From Desulfosarcina widdelii (GTDB taxonomy: Bacteria > Desulfobacterota > Desulfobacteria > Desulfobacterales > Desulfosarcinaceae), in assembly GCF_009688965.1 (NCBI RefSeq), contig NZ_AP021875.1, forward strand, positions 1 to 64,000: DNA of 64,000 bases, written 5' to 3'. Positions 35,445-44,194 of this stretch are shown here, one piece after another; position 1 is the stretch's first letter, and the number at the start of each line of letters is the position of its first letter. The position numbers and the translations under genes are program-made. Below the pieces are notes generated by a model, which ran no database searches, was not told where the DNA came from, and saw nothing but the letters and a program-made list of their open reading frames with translations.

Positions 35445-35523
35445 GTCGAGTAGACCAAAGGAACTTCCCCTTCAGCCCCTCACAGAACCGTACGTGACAG
35501 TCTCCCGTCATACGGCTCCTACT
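35445..35523 (-). ncRNA. group II intron remnant, domains V and VI
   Basis: On the minus strand the 34-nt domain V (35518-35485) has GAGCCGTAT pairing with TACGGTTC, a GACGG/CTGTC upper stem and a GAGA tetraloop, with the AGC triad in place. Domain VI and a 3' end in CTACTCGAC follow. The rest of the intron and any reverse transcriptase are absent, so it is a fragment cut off near the IS630 element. Confidence 0.8.
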
Positions 35524-36090
35524 GTCCAGCCGACGGCCGGAAGCCAAATCCCCAAAATGATTCGTGAAATGTGCTATAGAATTTCGCATGGAAAAGATAG
35601 ACGCGAGAAAACTTAGCACACAGGCCCAGCAGCAGCTCCGGAATCAGGCGATCCAGCTTAGAAAAGTCGGAAGAAAATACGGAGAAATCGCCGAGATTAC
35701 CGGGGTACATGAAACCACCGTTTGCAAATGGTACAAAGCGTATCTTCGAGACGGCAGATCGGCAGTAACCATAAAGAAACGAGGCCGTCCGGAGGGAACC
35801 TGCCGCACATTGACGTCAGAGCAGGAAAAAGAACTGTAAAAAGCCATACAGACAGTGCCCGGATCAAATGAAGCTGCCCTTTGCCTTGTGGACACGCATC
35901 GCGGTTCAACAACTGATCAAGCAACTGTGGTCCGTAACCATGCCGGTCCGCACAGTTGGCGACTACTTGAAACGATGGGGTTTTACGCCTCAAAAGCCAT
36001 TGAAAAAAGCTTACAAACAAAATCCAAAAGCAGTGAAAACCTGGCTGGACAACGAGTGTCCGGAAATAGCCAAGCGTGCCAAAAAAGAAA

Positions 36091-37169
36091 TCCGCATCTC
36101 TATGAAGATTAAGTTACGATAAAGGACTCTGATATCGGGTCCATATCCCATTGTATTGTGCGCCAGGTGATTTGTCTCGACCTGATCACCTGCTGTACGA
36201 TCCGCATGAACTTTTTACCTATGTTGGCTGATTTACGACGGTTGAATCGAAAGACATACTCATCCAGATAATTTTGAAGATACTTCGGTTCAAATCGCCC
36301 GTGGAAGGTTCCTCGGATGAGACGTTTAATCAAGGTCGTTACCAGATGAACACCATATAACGAATCTCTATTGCCGCTCTGGCTCTGGTTTGTTGCATCG
36401 CGTCCATATCGCTCTTTATCAATAATGTTGTAGGCTTGCCATGCATCGGTGGCGATGGTCGCACCAGGCTCGATATTATCCAGGATGAAAGTCTCCAGCG
36501 AATACGCAGAACAATCCAGGGCAACGTGCAATCGAATGCGACCCATTCGTTTCTTGATGGGTCACCGTTCCACCGCCACAGCGACAATGGTTTTGCCTGC
36601 TGCTCCCCGGCCACGTTGGCCGGGACGCGAAGCGCCGATGAAGAATTCATCCACCTCGACACGTCCGGACAGTTTCTCGCGCTGGTCGCGAATGGTGCAA
36701 CGTCTGAGCTTCTGGAGCCAGGTCCATGCAGTGCCGTAGCTGCCGAAGCCTAAAAGCTCTTTCAGGTTCACTGCATTGACGCCGGATTTGCGTGTAGTGA
36801 ACCACCACATGGCTTTGAACCAATATGTGATAGGCTTTTTGGAACTGTCCATGATTGTCCCGGCGATCAATGAATGGTGGCACTCACATTTTGTGCAAAT
36901 ATACAAGTTTCGTGCACTGACCCAGTATCTATCATGGCCGCATCGTTTACAGACGAAGCCAGTGGGCCACTTTTGGTTAAACAAATAATCGTAACAAGCT
37001 TTTGGATCTGAAAACCTTTGATCGAACTCAATTTCGCTTTTTGGAAAATCATCCGTGATCATGAAATCTGCCATATCAGCCTCCGTTGTTAAGGGTTCGA
37101 GGCTGATAATAACGGCAGCATGTGACAGATCCGGTCACACCGCTACTACTTAATCTTCATAGAGATGCG
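36091..37169 (-). mobile_element. IS1595-type insertion sequence inside the IS630 transposase
   Basis: About 1.08 kb with perfect 22-bp terminal inverted repeats at 36093-36114 and 37148-37169 and a flanking duplication AAAAAAGAAA (36081-36090 and 37170-37179; 8-10 bases, exact border ambiguous in the A-run). Removing it and one copy of the duplication restores the IS630 reading frame AKKEKAEIHWGDET. Confidence 0.9.
36109..37074 (-). pseudogene. IS1595-family transposase with in-frame stop
   Basis: Reads through as one frame from ATG 37074 to 36109 except for a TGA at 36562-36564, after AVAVER. N-terminal zinc ribbon (CKRCGHDRYW, CTKCECHHSL), then the DDE domain (VEVDEFFIGA first Asp; ATDAWQAY; HLVTTLIKRLIRGTFHG; NYLDEYVFRFNRR). 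The nonsense codon would cut it after the first catalytic Asp. It could be a sequencing error but otherwise inactivates the IS. Confidence 0.8.
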
Positions 37170-37732
37170 AAAAAAGAAAAAGCGGAAATCCATTGGGGCG
37201 ATGAGACCGGGTTGTGCAACGACAGCTACCATGGAAGGAGCTATGCTCCTTGTGGGCAAACACCCGCGATAAAAATTCATCCAAGATGCGAACGTGTCAA
37301 TTTGATTTCTTCGGTCACAAATCAGGGGAAAGTTCGCTTCATGGTTTATAAAAACAAGATGAACTCTCAGACGATGATCACGTTTATGGAACGGCTGATT
37401 AAAGGGGCTGACAAGAAAATCTTTCTGATTGTTGATAATTTGAAAGTTCATCATAGCTACATCGTTAAAGACTGGCTGAAGAAACATCAAAATGAAATCG
37501 AGCTCTTCTTTCTTCCTTCCTATTCGCCGGAGTTGAATCCAGACGAATATCTCAACTGCGATCTAAAAGTTGGCGTCCATTCCGGCGTTCCCGCCAGAAC
37601 AAAAAAAGAACTGAAACGTAAAGCCATTTCACATTTGAGGAAACTGCAAAAGCTGCCCGGACGGGTTATGAAATACTTCAAACATCCAAAGATCGCCTAT
37701 GCTGCCTAAAGCTTGTCTATTTAATTGCCGGG

Positions 37733-37904
37733 TTAATAACTGGCGATTAGGACACCCATTGGGTTGTCTGGTATGGACAGCTCAAGTCCAGTTTCTATGA
37801 TTCTTTGATATCGCTGTACAAATCCATCCAGGAGGGAATCAAATTTATCGTCATTAGATCTTTTTTGGTGACAGCAACTCGACAAGATATGGATAATTAA
37901 ACAT
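37733..37904 (-). pseudogene. fragment of an unknown gene, frameshifted
   Basis: AAGGAG precedes ATG 37904 (MFNYPYLVELLSPK). At an A6 run the frame must shift by one base to continue as RSNDDKFDSLLDGF...RIIETGLELSIPDNPMG, which stops at the IS630 border. The family is unknown to me. Likely the 5' remnant of a gene cut by the IS630 insertion. Confidence 0.4.
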
Positions 37905-38055
37905 AAAAATTCTCCTTCTCTTTGATAGTTATCTCACTATCTATTTGTATTCTGAATTACTAAAAAACAACATTCGATTAAAAATGGTGGAGTTTCAAAA
38001 GATATCCATCTATAGTAAAGATGACGGGGAGACAACCGTGTTCGCCGAATAACGA

Positions 38056-38247
38056 ATGGCGGAACTACGATCACCCGGTGGTAAAGTGGGGCGCAAAGTA
38101 TTCGAAACCTTCAGAGAGATTACGCATATCGAAGCCGAACAGGGCATGACCGCTATGGATTTGGGAATTCGCGAAAGCAGTATTGACCTCAATATTGAAA
38201 TCAACAAGGTGGACAATGGCAGGAAAACCATTATCGATTTCCCGTAA
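38056..38247 (+). CDS. hypothetical short ORF
   Basis: 63 codons (PGGKVGRKVFETFREITHIE...), preceded in frame by more coding-like sequence and a TAA, so it may be the tail of a decayed gene. No ribosome site is obvious and no family is recognised. Convergent with the globin gene. Confidence 0.3.
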   Translation: MAELRSPGGKVGRKVFETFREITHIEAEQGMTAMDLGIRESSIDLNIEINKVDNGRKTIIDFP

Positions 38248-38281
38248 GGGTAGACGAATCGGGATTGGCACAAAACTGAAT

Positions 38282-38664
38282 TTATCCCACAGAACCGCTA
38301 ATACCGGTGATTTCGTCGGCAAAGGTGTTGATCCTGCTGATTATATCCTGAACATCCTGTTCATCAATTTCAAGTCCCTGCAGTGTGTCAAGCAAATGCC
38401 CGACATACAAGGCGAAATGGTGCTTGATAATGCCTCTTCCATGATAGATATAATTTAGCGGTTTGCCGGTGTAAGTAATGGGTCCATCTATAGCTGCGCT
38501 AAAAAACTCACGCTGCATGCGACGCAATTTGTCCATGGACGTATCCTTGAAGAAGGGTTTTAATTCCGGATCAGCAATCACGTGGTCGTAGAATTGATGG
38601 ATCAATTTGGCAATGACCTGTTCCCCACCGATGCGTTCAAAGAGTATTGTTTTTTTGTAGACAC
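38282..38664 (-). pseudogene. truncated (2/2) hemoglobin, group 1, probable frameshift at the start
   Basis: The main frame (38282-38605 and in frame up to 38661) encodes LFERIGGEQVIAKLIHQFYD, then KPFF, a YHGRGIIKHHFALYVGHLLDTL segment with the proximal-His region typical of GlbN. No start codon exists in that frame. A GTG at 38664 with GGGAGGGAG just before it begins a frame that joins the globin frame only if the A7 run (38650-38656) had eight A; the product would then be 127 residues, the normal length. Either a real frameshift, slippage, or a read error. Confidence 0.75.
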
Positions 38665-38844
38665 TTTCTCCCTCCCGAGTTCTTGTAGCTTATTGAAATA
38701 TCCGGGATATCAGTACGTAACGATGGAGAGTCACTCAAAGGAGCTTGTTTTTTAAACAAAGCAACAGATCTCTATCAAATCTAAAGCAGAGCTTTAGCCG
38801 TTTACCCCACACTCAATCGCGGCAACCTACATTTGAAGCACAAT

Positions 38845-40310
38845 CTAATAAATCCTTTTTATGAAGGTATGGCTTTCATGCTGTAAGTCAACACGACCAT
38901 CATCACACTTGCCGGTCTCCAAGTATACATTTTGATGCACCAGACCAATGGTTTTCGCCCCAAATGCATGCCACAACAACTTACCGTGGCCACTTGGCGG
39001 TTTGACCGATTCATAAATCTGAGTTAGCCATTTGTAGTCCTTTTCGTATGGTCCAAGGCAAGAATCGGGTGAAAGCGCTTCCCACAACCTGCAAAGGACT
39101 GAGAATTCAGCTGCGAATTTATCACGCGTCTAGTTATTTGGCAGACAATCCTGAGCAGCAATCAATCCCTCGTAGCCACCGACTGTGCGATCAATACCAG
39201 GGAAAATGGCAAGACATTTCGCCACCATTTGAGGTAGTTCCTTTTTGAGTTCATCCAAATTGGTGATGACCTTCAGCATTGCCTTTTCATCGAAATCAAG
39301 TGCTTTGGCTACGTCGTCGAAAATGCCCAGGTAATCAACAATTAGTCCATGCGTTTTACCCGGATAAACACGGTTGGTACGGCAGATCGCTTGAAGCAAG
39401 TTGTGGTCCTTCACGGGTTTGTCCAGATACATGGTTTGCAATATGGGAGCATCGAAACCGGTTAACAGCTTGGCGGTTACGATCAACAGTTTCAGTGGAT
39501 CAACGGGATCACGAAACCGATCTAAAAGCTTTTCCTCCTCGTCTTTATCAATTTTCCATTCGGAGAACTCATCGTTTTTTCCGCCAGGCGTGGACATTAC
39601 AATGGCACTTGCTTCCGGCCCAACCAGATCGTCCAAGACCTTTTTATACAGGACGCAGCACTCGCGGTCGAAGGTGACCACCTGGGCCTTGAAGCCGTTA
39701 GGCTCGACCTTTTCCTGGAAATGTTTGACGATGTGCTGGCATATGGCGCTCACCCGTGCCGGAGCCTTAATTAACACAGCCATCTTGGCCGCCCGCTTGG
39801 CCAGATCGTCACGATCTTCCTCGCTTAGCTCATCGGTCATCTGGGCATAAGCTTCATCTATGGCTCCTTGTTGATATGAAACTTTACATCCACTGCCTCG
39901 AAATGAAGTGGCAACGTCGCCTTGTCCCGAATGGAATCCTGAAACGAGTAACGACTCATATAACCCTGCTCATCCTCATCCGCTCCAAAAGCCCAGAAGG
40001 TATTGCGATCCCGTTTATTGATCGGTGTGCCTGTATGACCGAAAAGAAAGGCATTGGGCAGTGCATTGCGCATCTTGCGTCCCAGATCACCTTCCTGGGT
40101 GCGGTGCGCTTCGTCAACCATAACGATGATGTTCGGACGCTTGTTCAGACAACCGTCCGCCTCGCCGAATTTGTGGATGGTGGTGATGATGATCTTGCGG
40201 GTATCGGATGCCAGGAGTTTTGGAGTTCTTGCCGGGTGGAAGCACTGATCATGTTCGGGATATCGGCAGCATTGAAGGTGGCGGTGATCTGGGTATCCAA
40301 GCCTACGCAC
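38845..40310 (-). pseudogene. type I restriction enzyme HsdR, decayed C-terminal part
   Basis: Three frames on the minus strand together give the HsdR motor and C-terminal region. 40310-39858 contains TTIHKFGEADG and the DEAH box VMVDEAHRTQEG. 39840-39130 contains TAKLLTGFDAP and LLQAICRTNRVYPGKTHGLIVDYLG. 39087-38845 contains WEALSPDSCL and LLWHAFGAKTI. At least three shifts or stops separate them, including a lost base between KEP and DEAYAQMTDE. The N-terminal nuclease and the Walker A motif are missing; no hsdM or hsdS is present. Confidence 0.85.
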
Positions 40311-40399
40311 GATTATAAGGATAATATGACTTAAACTGATACATAATCCGGTACGTTTACAGATAATTGAAAACTTTTTTACAAAAAACAAAAATTTTC

Positions 40400-40438
40400 T
40401 TGACAAAATTATTGTTAGTCAATATTGTATAACAATAA
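40400..40438 (+). promoter_or_regulatory. promoter with GntR/FCD-type operators for the catabolic cluster
   Basis: TTGACA (40400-40405), 17 bases, TATTGT (40423-40428). TTGTATAACAA (40425-40435) fits the FCD GntR consensus TNGTNNNACNA and covers the -10. TTGTTAGTCAA (40412-40422) is a weaker upstream copy. Together they also form a 9-bp inverted repeat TTATTGTTA-N12-TAACAATAA. The first gene starts 130 bases downstream. Confidence 0.7.
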
Positions 40439-40571
40439 ATCGTACCCAATGCATTTCCTGATTTGATTTTGAAGATTTTAGGGTATTGATTTGAACAGGA
40501 CGACTATTTTGTTGATAGCCTTTTGAATTTAAAATGAAATAATACGATTTCGAAAATGAAAGAGGTAGCAG

Positions 40572-42110
40572 ATGAGAATGCTTGAATATGAGACCTATGA
40601 GGAAGCGCATAAAAACTTCACGTGGGATCAGACCTGGGAAATCTTTGACGGAAGCCCAGAAAATTTCAACATGGCTCATGAATGCATTGACCGTCACGTC
40701 GGAAAGGGGATTGCCCTGAGAATTAAATTCGACGACGGTCACAGAGAAGAATATTCATTCGACCAAGTTTCAAAGATGAGTTCCCAGTTTGCTCATGCGC
40801 TTGAGGTCATGGGAGTCAAATATCAAGACAAGGTTGCAATTATGCTTGACCCCTGCCTCGAATATTATGTGAGCCTTTTTGGGACCATGAAAAGAGGATC
40901 AATTGCTGTCCCCTGTTACAGCCAGTTTGGTCCGGATGCACTTGAATACCGCCTGAAAGACTCCGGGGCAAAGGTTTTAGTGACAACGGAAGAGGTTAAA
41001 AAGATGCCGATAGACTGGTCTAAGACCTCAGTCATAACCGTTGGGCAGTCTTTTCAGAGATTTACAGACGGTAATCCTGACCGATACGAGACAAAAACCA
41101 ATGCAAAGGATATCGCGGTTTACCAGTACACGAGCGGAACGACCAAAAAATACCCTGACGCTGTAAAGCATTACCATCGAAGCATTGTAACGCTCATGCC
41201 TGCGGCCATCTTCGGTCGCGGTTTCCGTTTGGGTGATCGGTACTTTTGCCCGTCAAATCCAGCATGGGGCCACGGGCTTTGGCATGGTACCTTGTCACCT
41301 CTTGCGCTTGGCGTTGCGGCAGGAGCCTATTCTGGGAAGTTTGATATAGATGTTCTTTTAAAAGGACTGGAAGAATTTGAGATAGATAACATGGGAGCCG
41401 CACCGACGGTCTATCGTCTGATTAAAAATTCTGGTCTCATTGGTAGACATAGACTCCTAATAAAGAAGATGCACTATACCGGCGAACCTATGGACACGGA
41501 TACGTTCCAGTTTTTTAAAGACGTATTTGGCGTGCCGCCACATAGCGGCTACGGGTCGACGGAAGCAGGGGCTCTCATTTATCAATACGCCGGATTCAAA
41601 GATTGGAATGTTAAATCCGGATCTCTGGGAAAACCCATGCCGGGCATGGAGGTCACCCTCCTTGACGAAGAAGGAAACGAGGTGCCCAGAGGAACCATCG
41701 GTGAAATCGCTTTGAAACGAAGAGGAGAGTGGTTTCGAGTCAAGGACGCTGCTGTTGTGGATGAAGACGGCTATTATTGGCATAAGGGGCGTGTCGATGA
41801 CGTGATCATCTCTGCTGGGTGGACCATAAGCCCAACTGAAGTGGAGGATGCCCTGCTGAAACACCCTGCTGTCTTGGAGTCTGTGGTCGTCGGTGTTCCC
41901 CATGCAGATAGAGGGCTTATCGTCAAGGCCTTTATTGTGGCGAGTCAAGAACCCTGCGAGGAGCTAAAAAAAGAGATTCAGAATTTTGTCAAAGAGAAGC
42001 TGAGTAAGCATGAATATCCAAGGGAGATTCAGTTCATGCATAGCTTTCCAAAGACAGAGAGTGGAAAGATTAAAAAAGCAGAACTAAAGAAGATTCTGTC
42101 GAATAACTGA
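40572..42110 (+). CDS. AMP-forming acyl-CoA synthetase
   Basis: 512-residue ANL-superfamily ligase that activates a carboxylic acid to its CoA thioester with ATP. Signatures: adenylation core YGSTEAGAL, motif with Asp (KGRVDDVIISAGWTISPTEVED) and the C-terminal catalytic Lys region (SGKIKKAEL). The P-loop is unusual: YTSGTTKKYPDAVKH instead of TSGTTGxPKG. First gene of the catabolic cluster, 28 bases before the SucC-like gene. The substrate acid is unknown. Confidence 0.9.
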   Translation: MRMLEYETYEEAHKNFTWDQTWEIFDGSPENFNMAHECIDRHVGKGIALRIKFDDGHREEYSFDQVSKMSSQFAHALEVMGVKYQDKVAIMLDPCLEYYVSLFGTMKRGSIAVPCYSQFGPDALEYRLKDSGAKVLVTTEEVKKMPIDWSKTSVITVGQSFQRFTDGNPDRYETKTNAKDIAVYQYTSGTTKKYPDAVKHYHRSIVTLMPAAIFGRGFRLGDRYFCPSNPAWGHGLWHGTLSPLALGVAAGAYSGKFDIDVLLKGLEEFEIDNMGAAPTVYRLIKNSGLIGRHRLLIKKMHYTGEPMDTDTFQFFKDVFGVPPHSGYGSTEAGALIYQYAGFKDWNVKSGSLGKPMPGMEVTLLDEEGNEVPRGTIGEIALKRRGEWFRVKDAAVVDEDGYYWHKGRVDDVIISAGWTISPTEVEDALLKHPAVLESVVVGVPHADRGLIVKAFIVASQEPCEELKKEIQNFVKEKLSKHEYPREIQFMHSFPKTESGKIKKAELKKILSNN

Positions 42111-42137
42111 AATATTAAATGAGAAAACGAGGATGGA

Positions 42138-43319
42138 ATGCTGCTCTACGAATTTGAGGGGAAAAAGATATTTTCAAGGGCCGGAATGCATACGCCTGAT
42201 TCCATCTTGATATCGTCTAAAGACGAGATTGAGAAAGGAGTGGAAAGAATCGGCGGCTTTCCTGTCATGATAAAAGCCCAGGTCTTAACCGGGGGTAGAG
42301 GAAAGGCTGGGCTCGTGCAGGCAGCCTCGGACCCTTCGGAGGCCAGAAAAAAGGCGGCGGACATCTTTCAGTTATTGAGCTCGATACAAACGGATAATCC
42401 TATAAAGTCCGTTATGATCGAGCGGAAAATGAAGGTAACCCAAGAAATCTATTTGGGAATTACCATTGACCGTATCGCCAAGAAGCCTTTGATCATTGGC
42501 TGCACCGAAGGCGGCATAGAAATTGAACAGGTCGCAAAAGATTCGCCGGAAAAAATTTCATCCATTCATGTCGCGCCATTGCGTGGTCTGAGGTTCTATG
42601 AAGCCATCAGGCTTGCTCAACAAATGGGGCTAAAAGGGAAAGCCCTTTCTAACGTCAGTAACGTCATTTTCAAGCTTTACAAGGTTTTTGAAGATAATGA
42701 TGCGGAACTGGCAGAGATCAATCCCTTAATACTCACCCCAGATAATCAAGCATATGCCCTCGATTCTAAAATAATTTTGAACGACGATGCGCTCTTCAGA
42801 CATCCCGATATATCCGAGATACATAGAGATTTGGCACCAATTGAAAAGGAAGCGAAAAAACTGGGATTAACCTATGTTGATCTTCAACCGGGGAATGTGG
42901 CTGTTATTAGTTCCGGAGCAGGGTATACCCTAATGGTTCTTGACCTGATTCGGTCATTCGGGGGCGAACCCGCAAATTTTATGGATTCAATAGTTGATTC
43001 ACGGGAAAAGATGCAGAGTGCGATAGAATTTATAGTGAACAGAGCAAAAGAAGACTCCAATATTCAGTCCATTTTGATGCTAAAAACGATGTCTTTTACG
43101 CCTTTAGACAGGATCATGGGGGCCATTGAAGACGCTTTGAAAGATATAAAAGTCCCTGTACCAATTATATCCTGCCTGAGAGCCACTGGCAATGCTGTTC
43201 GAAACATGACGATGAAAGAGGCTGAGCGCAAGTTGGCAGACTTGGGGGTTGATCAGTATTCATCTCTTCGTGAAGCGGTTAAGGCTGCAGTTGATGTTGC
43301 TAAAGGGAAGGTGAGGTGA
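42138..43319 (+). CDS. SucC-like beta subunit of NDP-forming acyl-CoA synthetase
   Basis: 393 residues with an ATP-grasp N-terminus (MIKAQVLTGGRGKAG) and a C-terminal CoA-ligase domain. It pairs with the SucD-like product, whose gene overlaps by 4 bases. In TCA enzymes the pair makes succinyl-CoA reversibly; here, in a catabolic cluster, it may conserve energy from, or activate, a related dicarboxylate. Homology to SucC is clear, but the substrate is inferred only. Confidence 0.88.
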   Translation: MLLYEFEGKKIFSRAGMHTPDSILISSKDEIEKGVERIGGFPVMIKAQVLTGGRGKAGLVQAASDPSEARKKAADIFQLLSSIQTDNPIKSVMIERKMKVTQEIYLGITIDRIAKKPLIIGCTEGGIEIEQVAKDSPEKISSIHVAPLRGLRFYEAIRLAQQMGLKGKALSNVSNVIFKLYKVFEDNDAELAEINPLILTPDNQAYALDSKIILNDDALFRHPDISEIHRDLAPIEKEAKKLGLTYVDLQPGNVAVISSGAGYTLMVLDLIRSFGGEPANFMDSIVDSREKMQSAIEFIVNRAKEDSNIQSILMLKTMSFTPLDRIMGAIEDALKDIKVPVPIISCLRATGNAVRNMTMKEAERKLADLGVDQYSSLREAVKAAVDVAKGKVR

Positions 43320-44182
43320 TGAGCATTCTTGTCGGGAAAGATACGAGGCTTGTCGTGCAGGGAATCACCGGAAATTGGGGACGGAGGCAGGCACTAAATA
43401 TGCTTGAGAATGGCACAAGCATTGTTGCTGGAGTATCTCCGGGCCGAGGAGGAACTGAGGTGCAAGGCATACCGGTTTATGACAGCATGTCAGAGGCGGT
43501 GATGAAGCATCAGCCCAACACTTCTGTTCTGTACATTCCGGCTGCTATGGTGAAGGAGGCGGCCTTTGAGGCTATCGAAAATGGAATAAAGACCATTGTT
43601 ATTATCACCGAGACGGTCCCTGTGAATGACACGATGAAAATTATAGATCTTGCTGAACAATATGAAGCGTGGGTGATAGGACCCAATACACCAGGGATTG
43701 TGAGTCCTGAGAAGGCGTTGGTCGGATTTTTGCCTGCCGCTACAGTTCAGGCTGGAGAGGTAGGGATTATTTCAAGAAGTGGCACACTAGCAATAGAGTC
43801 TCTTCGTTTTCTTTCTGAGAGTGGGATCGGCATTTCAACCTGTTGCGGAATTGGTGGAGACTTGGTCAGTGGGAAAAGTCAAGTGGATTATCTAAGGCTT
43901 TTGGAAAAAGACGATCAAACACGATTCATTGTCCTCCTCGGCGAGATCGGAGGAAGCATGGAAGAGATTGCAGCAGAAACAATTTCAACTATGACCAAAC
44001 CTGTCGTGACGATGATCGCTGGCAGGACGGCGCCACCAGGAAAGCGGATGGGGCATGCGGGAGCGATCATATCCCAGGGACAAGGGTCGGCAGTTTATAA
44101 AATCGAAGCCCTTAAGAAAGCAGGAGCAATGGTTGCTGATGACTTTTGGAGTTTGGTGGAACTTATAAAAAAAATACAATAA
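43316..44182 (+). CDS. SucD-like alpha subunit of NDP-forming acyl-CoA synthetase
   Basis: 288 residues. Rossmann N-terminus (VQGITGNWGRRQA), CoA-ligase domain, and the phosphohistidine motif GHAGAIISQGQG. RSGTLAIE corresponds to the nucleotide/CoA loop usually reading RSGTLTYE. The start overlaps the end of the SucC-like gene, so 1:1 synthesis is expected. Confidence 0.9.
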   Translation: MMSILVGKDTRLVVQGITGNWGRRQALNMLENGTSIVAGVSPGRGGTEVQGIPVYDSMSEAVMKHQPNTSVLYIPAAMVKEAAFEAIENGIKTIVIITETVPVNDTMKIIDLAEQYEAWVIGPNTPGIVSPEKALVGFLPAATVQAGEVGIISRSGTLAIESLRFLSESGIGISTCCGIGGDLVSGKSQVDYLRLLEKDDQTRFIVLLGEIGGSMEEIAAETISTMTKPVVTMIAGRTAPPGKRMGHAGAIISQGQGSAVYKIEALKKAGAMVADDFWSLVELIKKIQ

Positions 44183-44194
44183 ATGGAGAGAATG

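Larger units (their letters stand above)
35588..37709 (+). pseudogene. IS630-type transposase, decayed and interrupted
   Basis: Two halves of one transposase. The N-terminal HTH part (35588-35836; LSTQAQQQLRNQAIQLRKVG) ends in TAA where CAA is expected. A second frame (35868 on; RWGFTPQKPLKKAYKQNP, AKRAKKE) follows after a base loss. The C-terminal DDE part resumes at 37170 (AEIHWGDETG, IVDNLKVHHS, LPSYSPELNPDE). The middle is cut at codons for AKKE by an IS1595-type element. Not functional. Confidence 0.85.

Noticed and set aside
26504..40440. Right-hand att copy of the tRNA-Glu 3' end
   Set aside because: Looked for the CCCCTTGGGGACGCCA segment; none found by eye.
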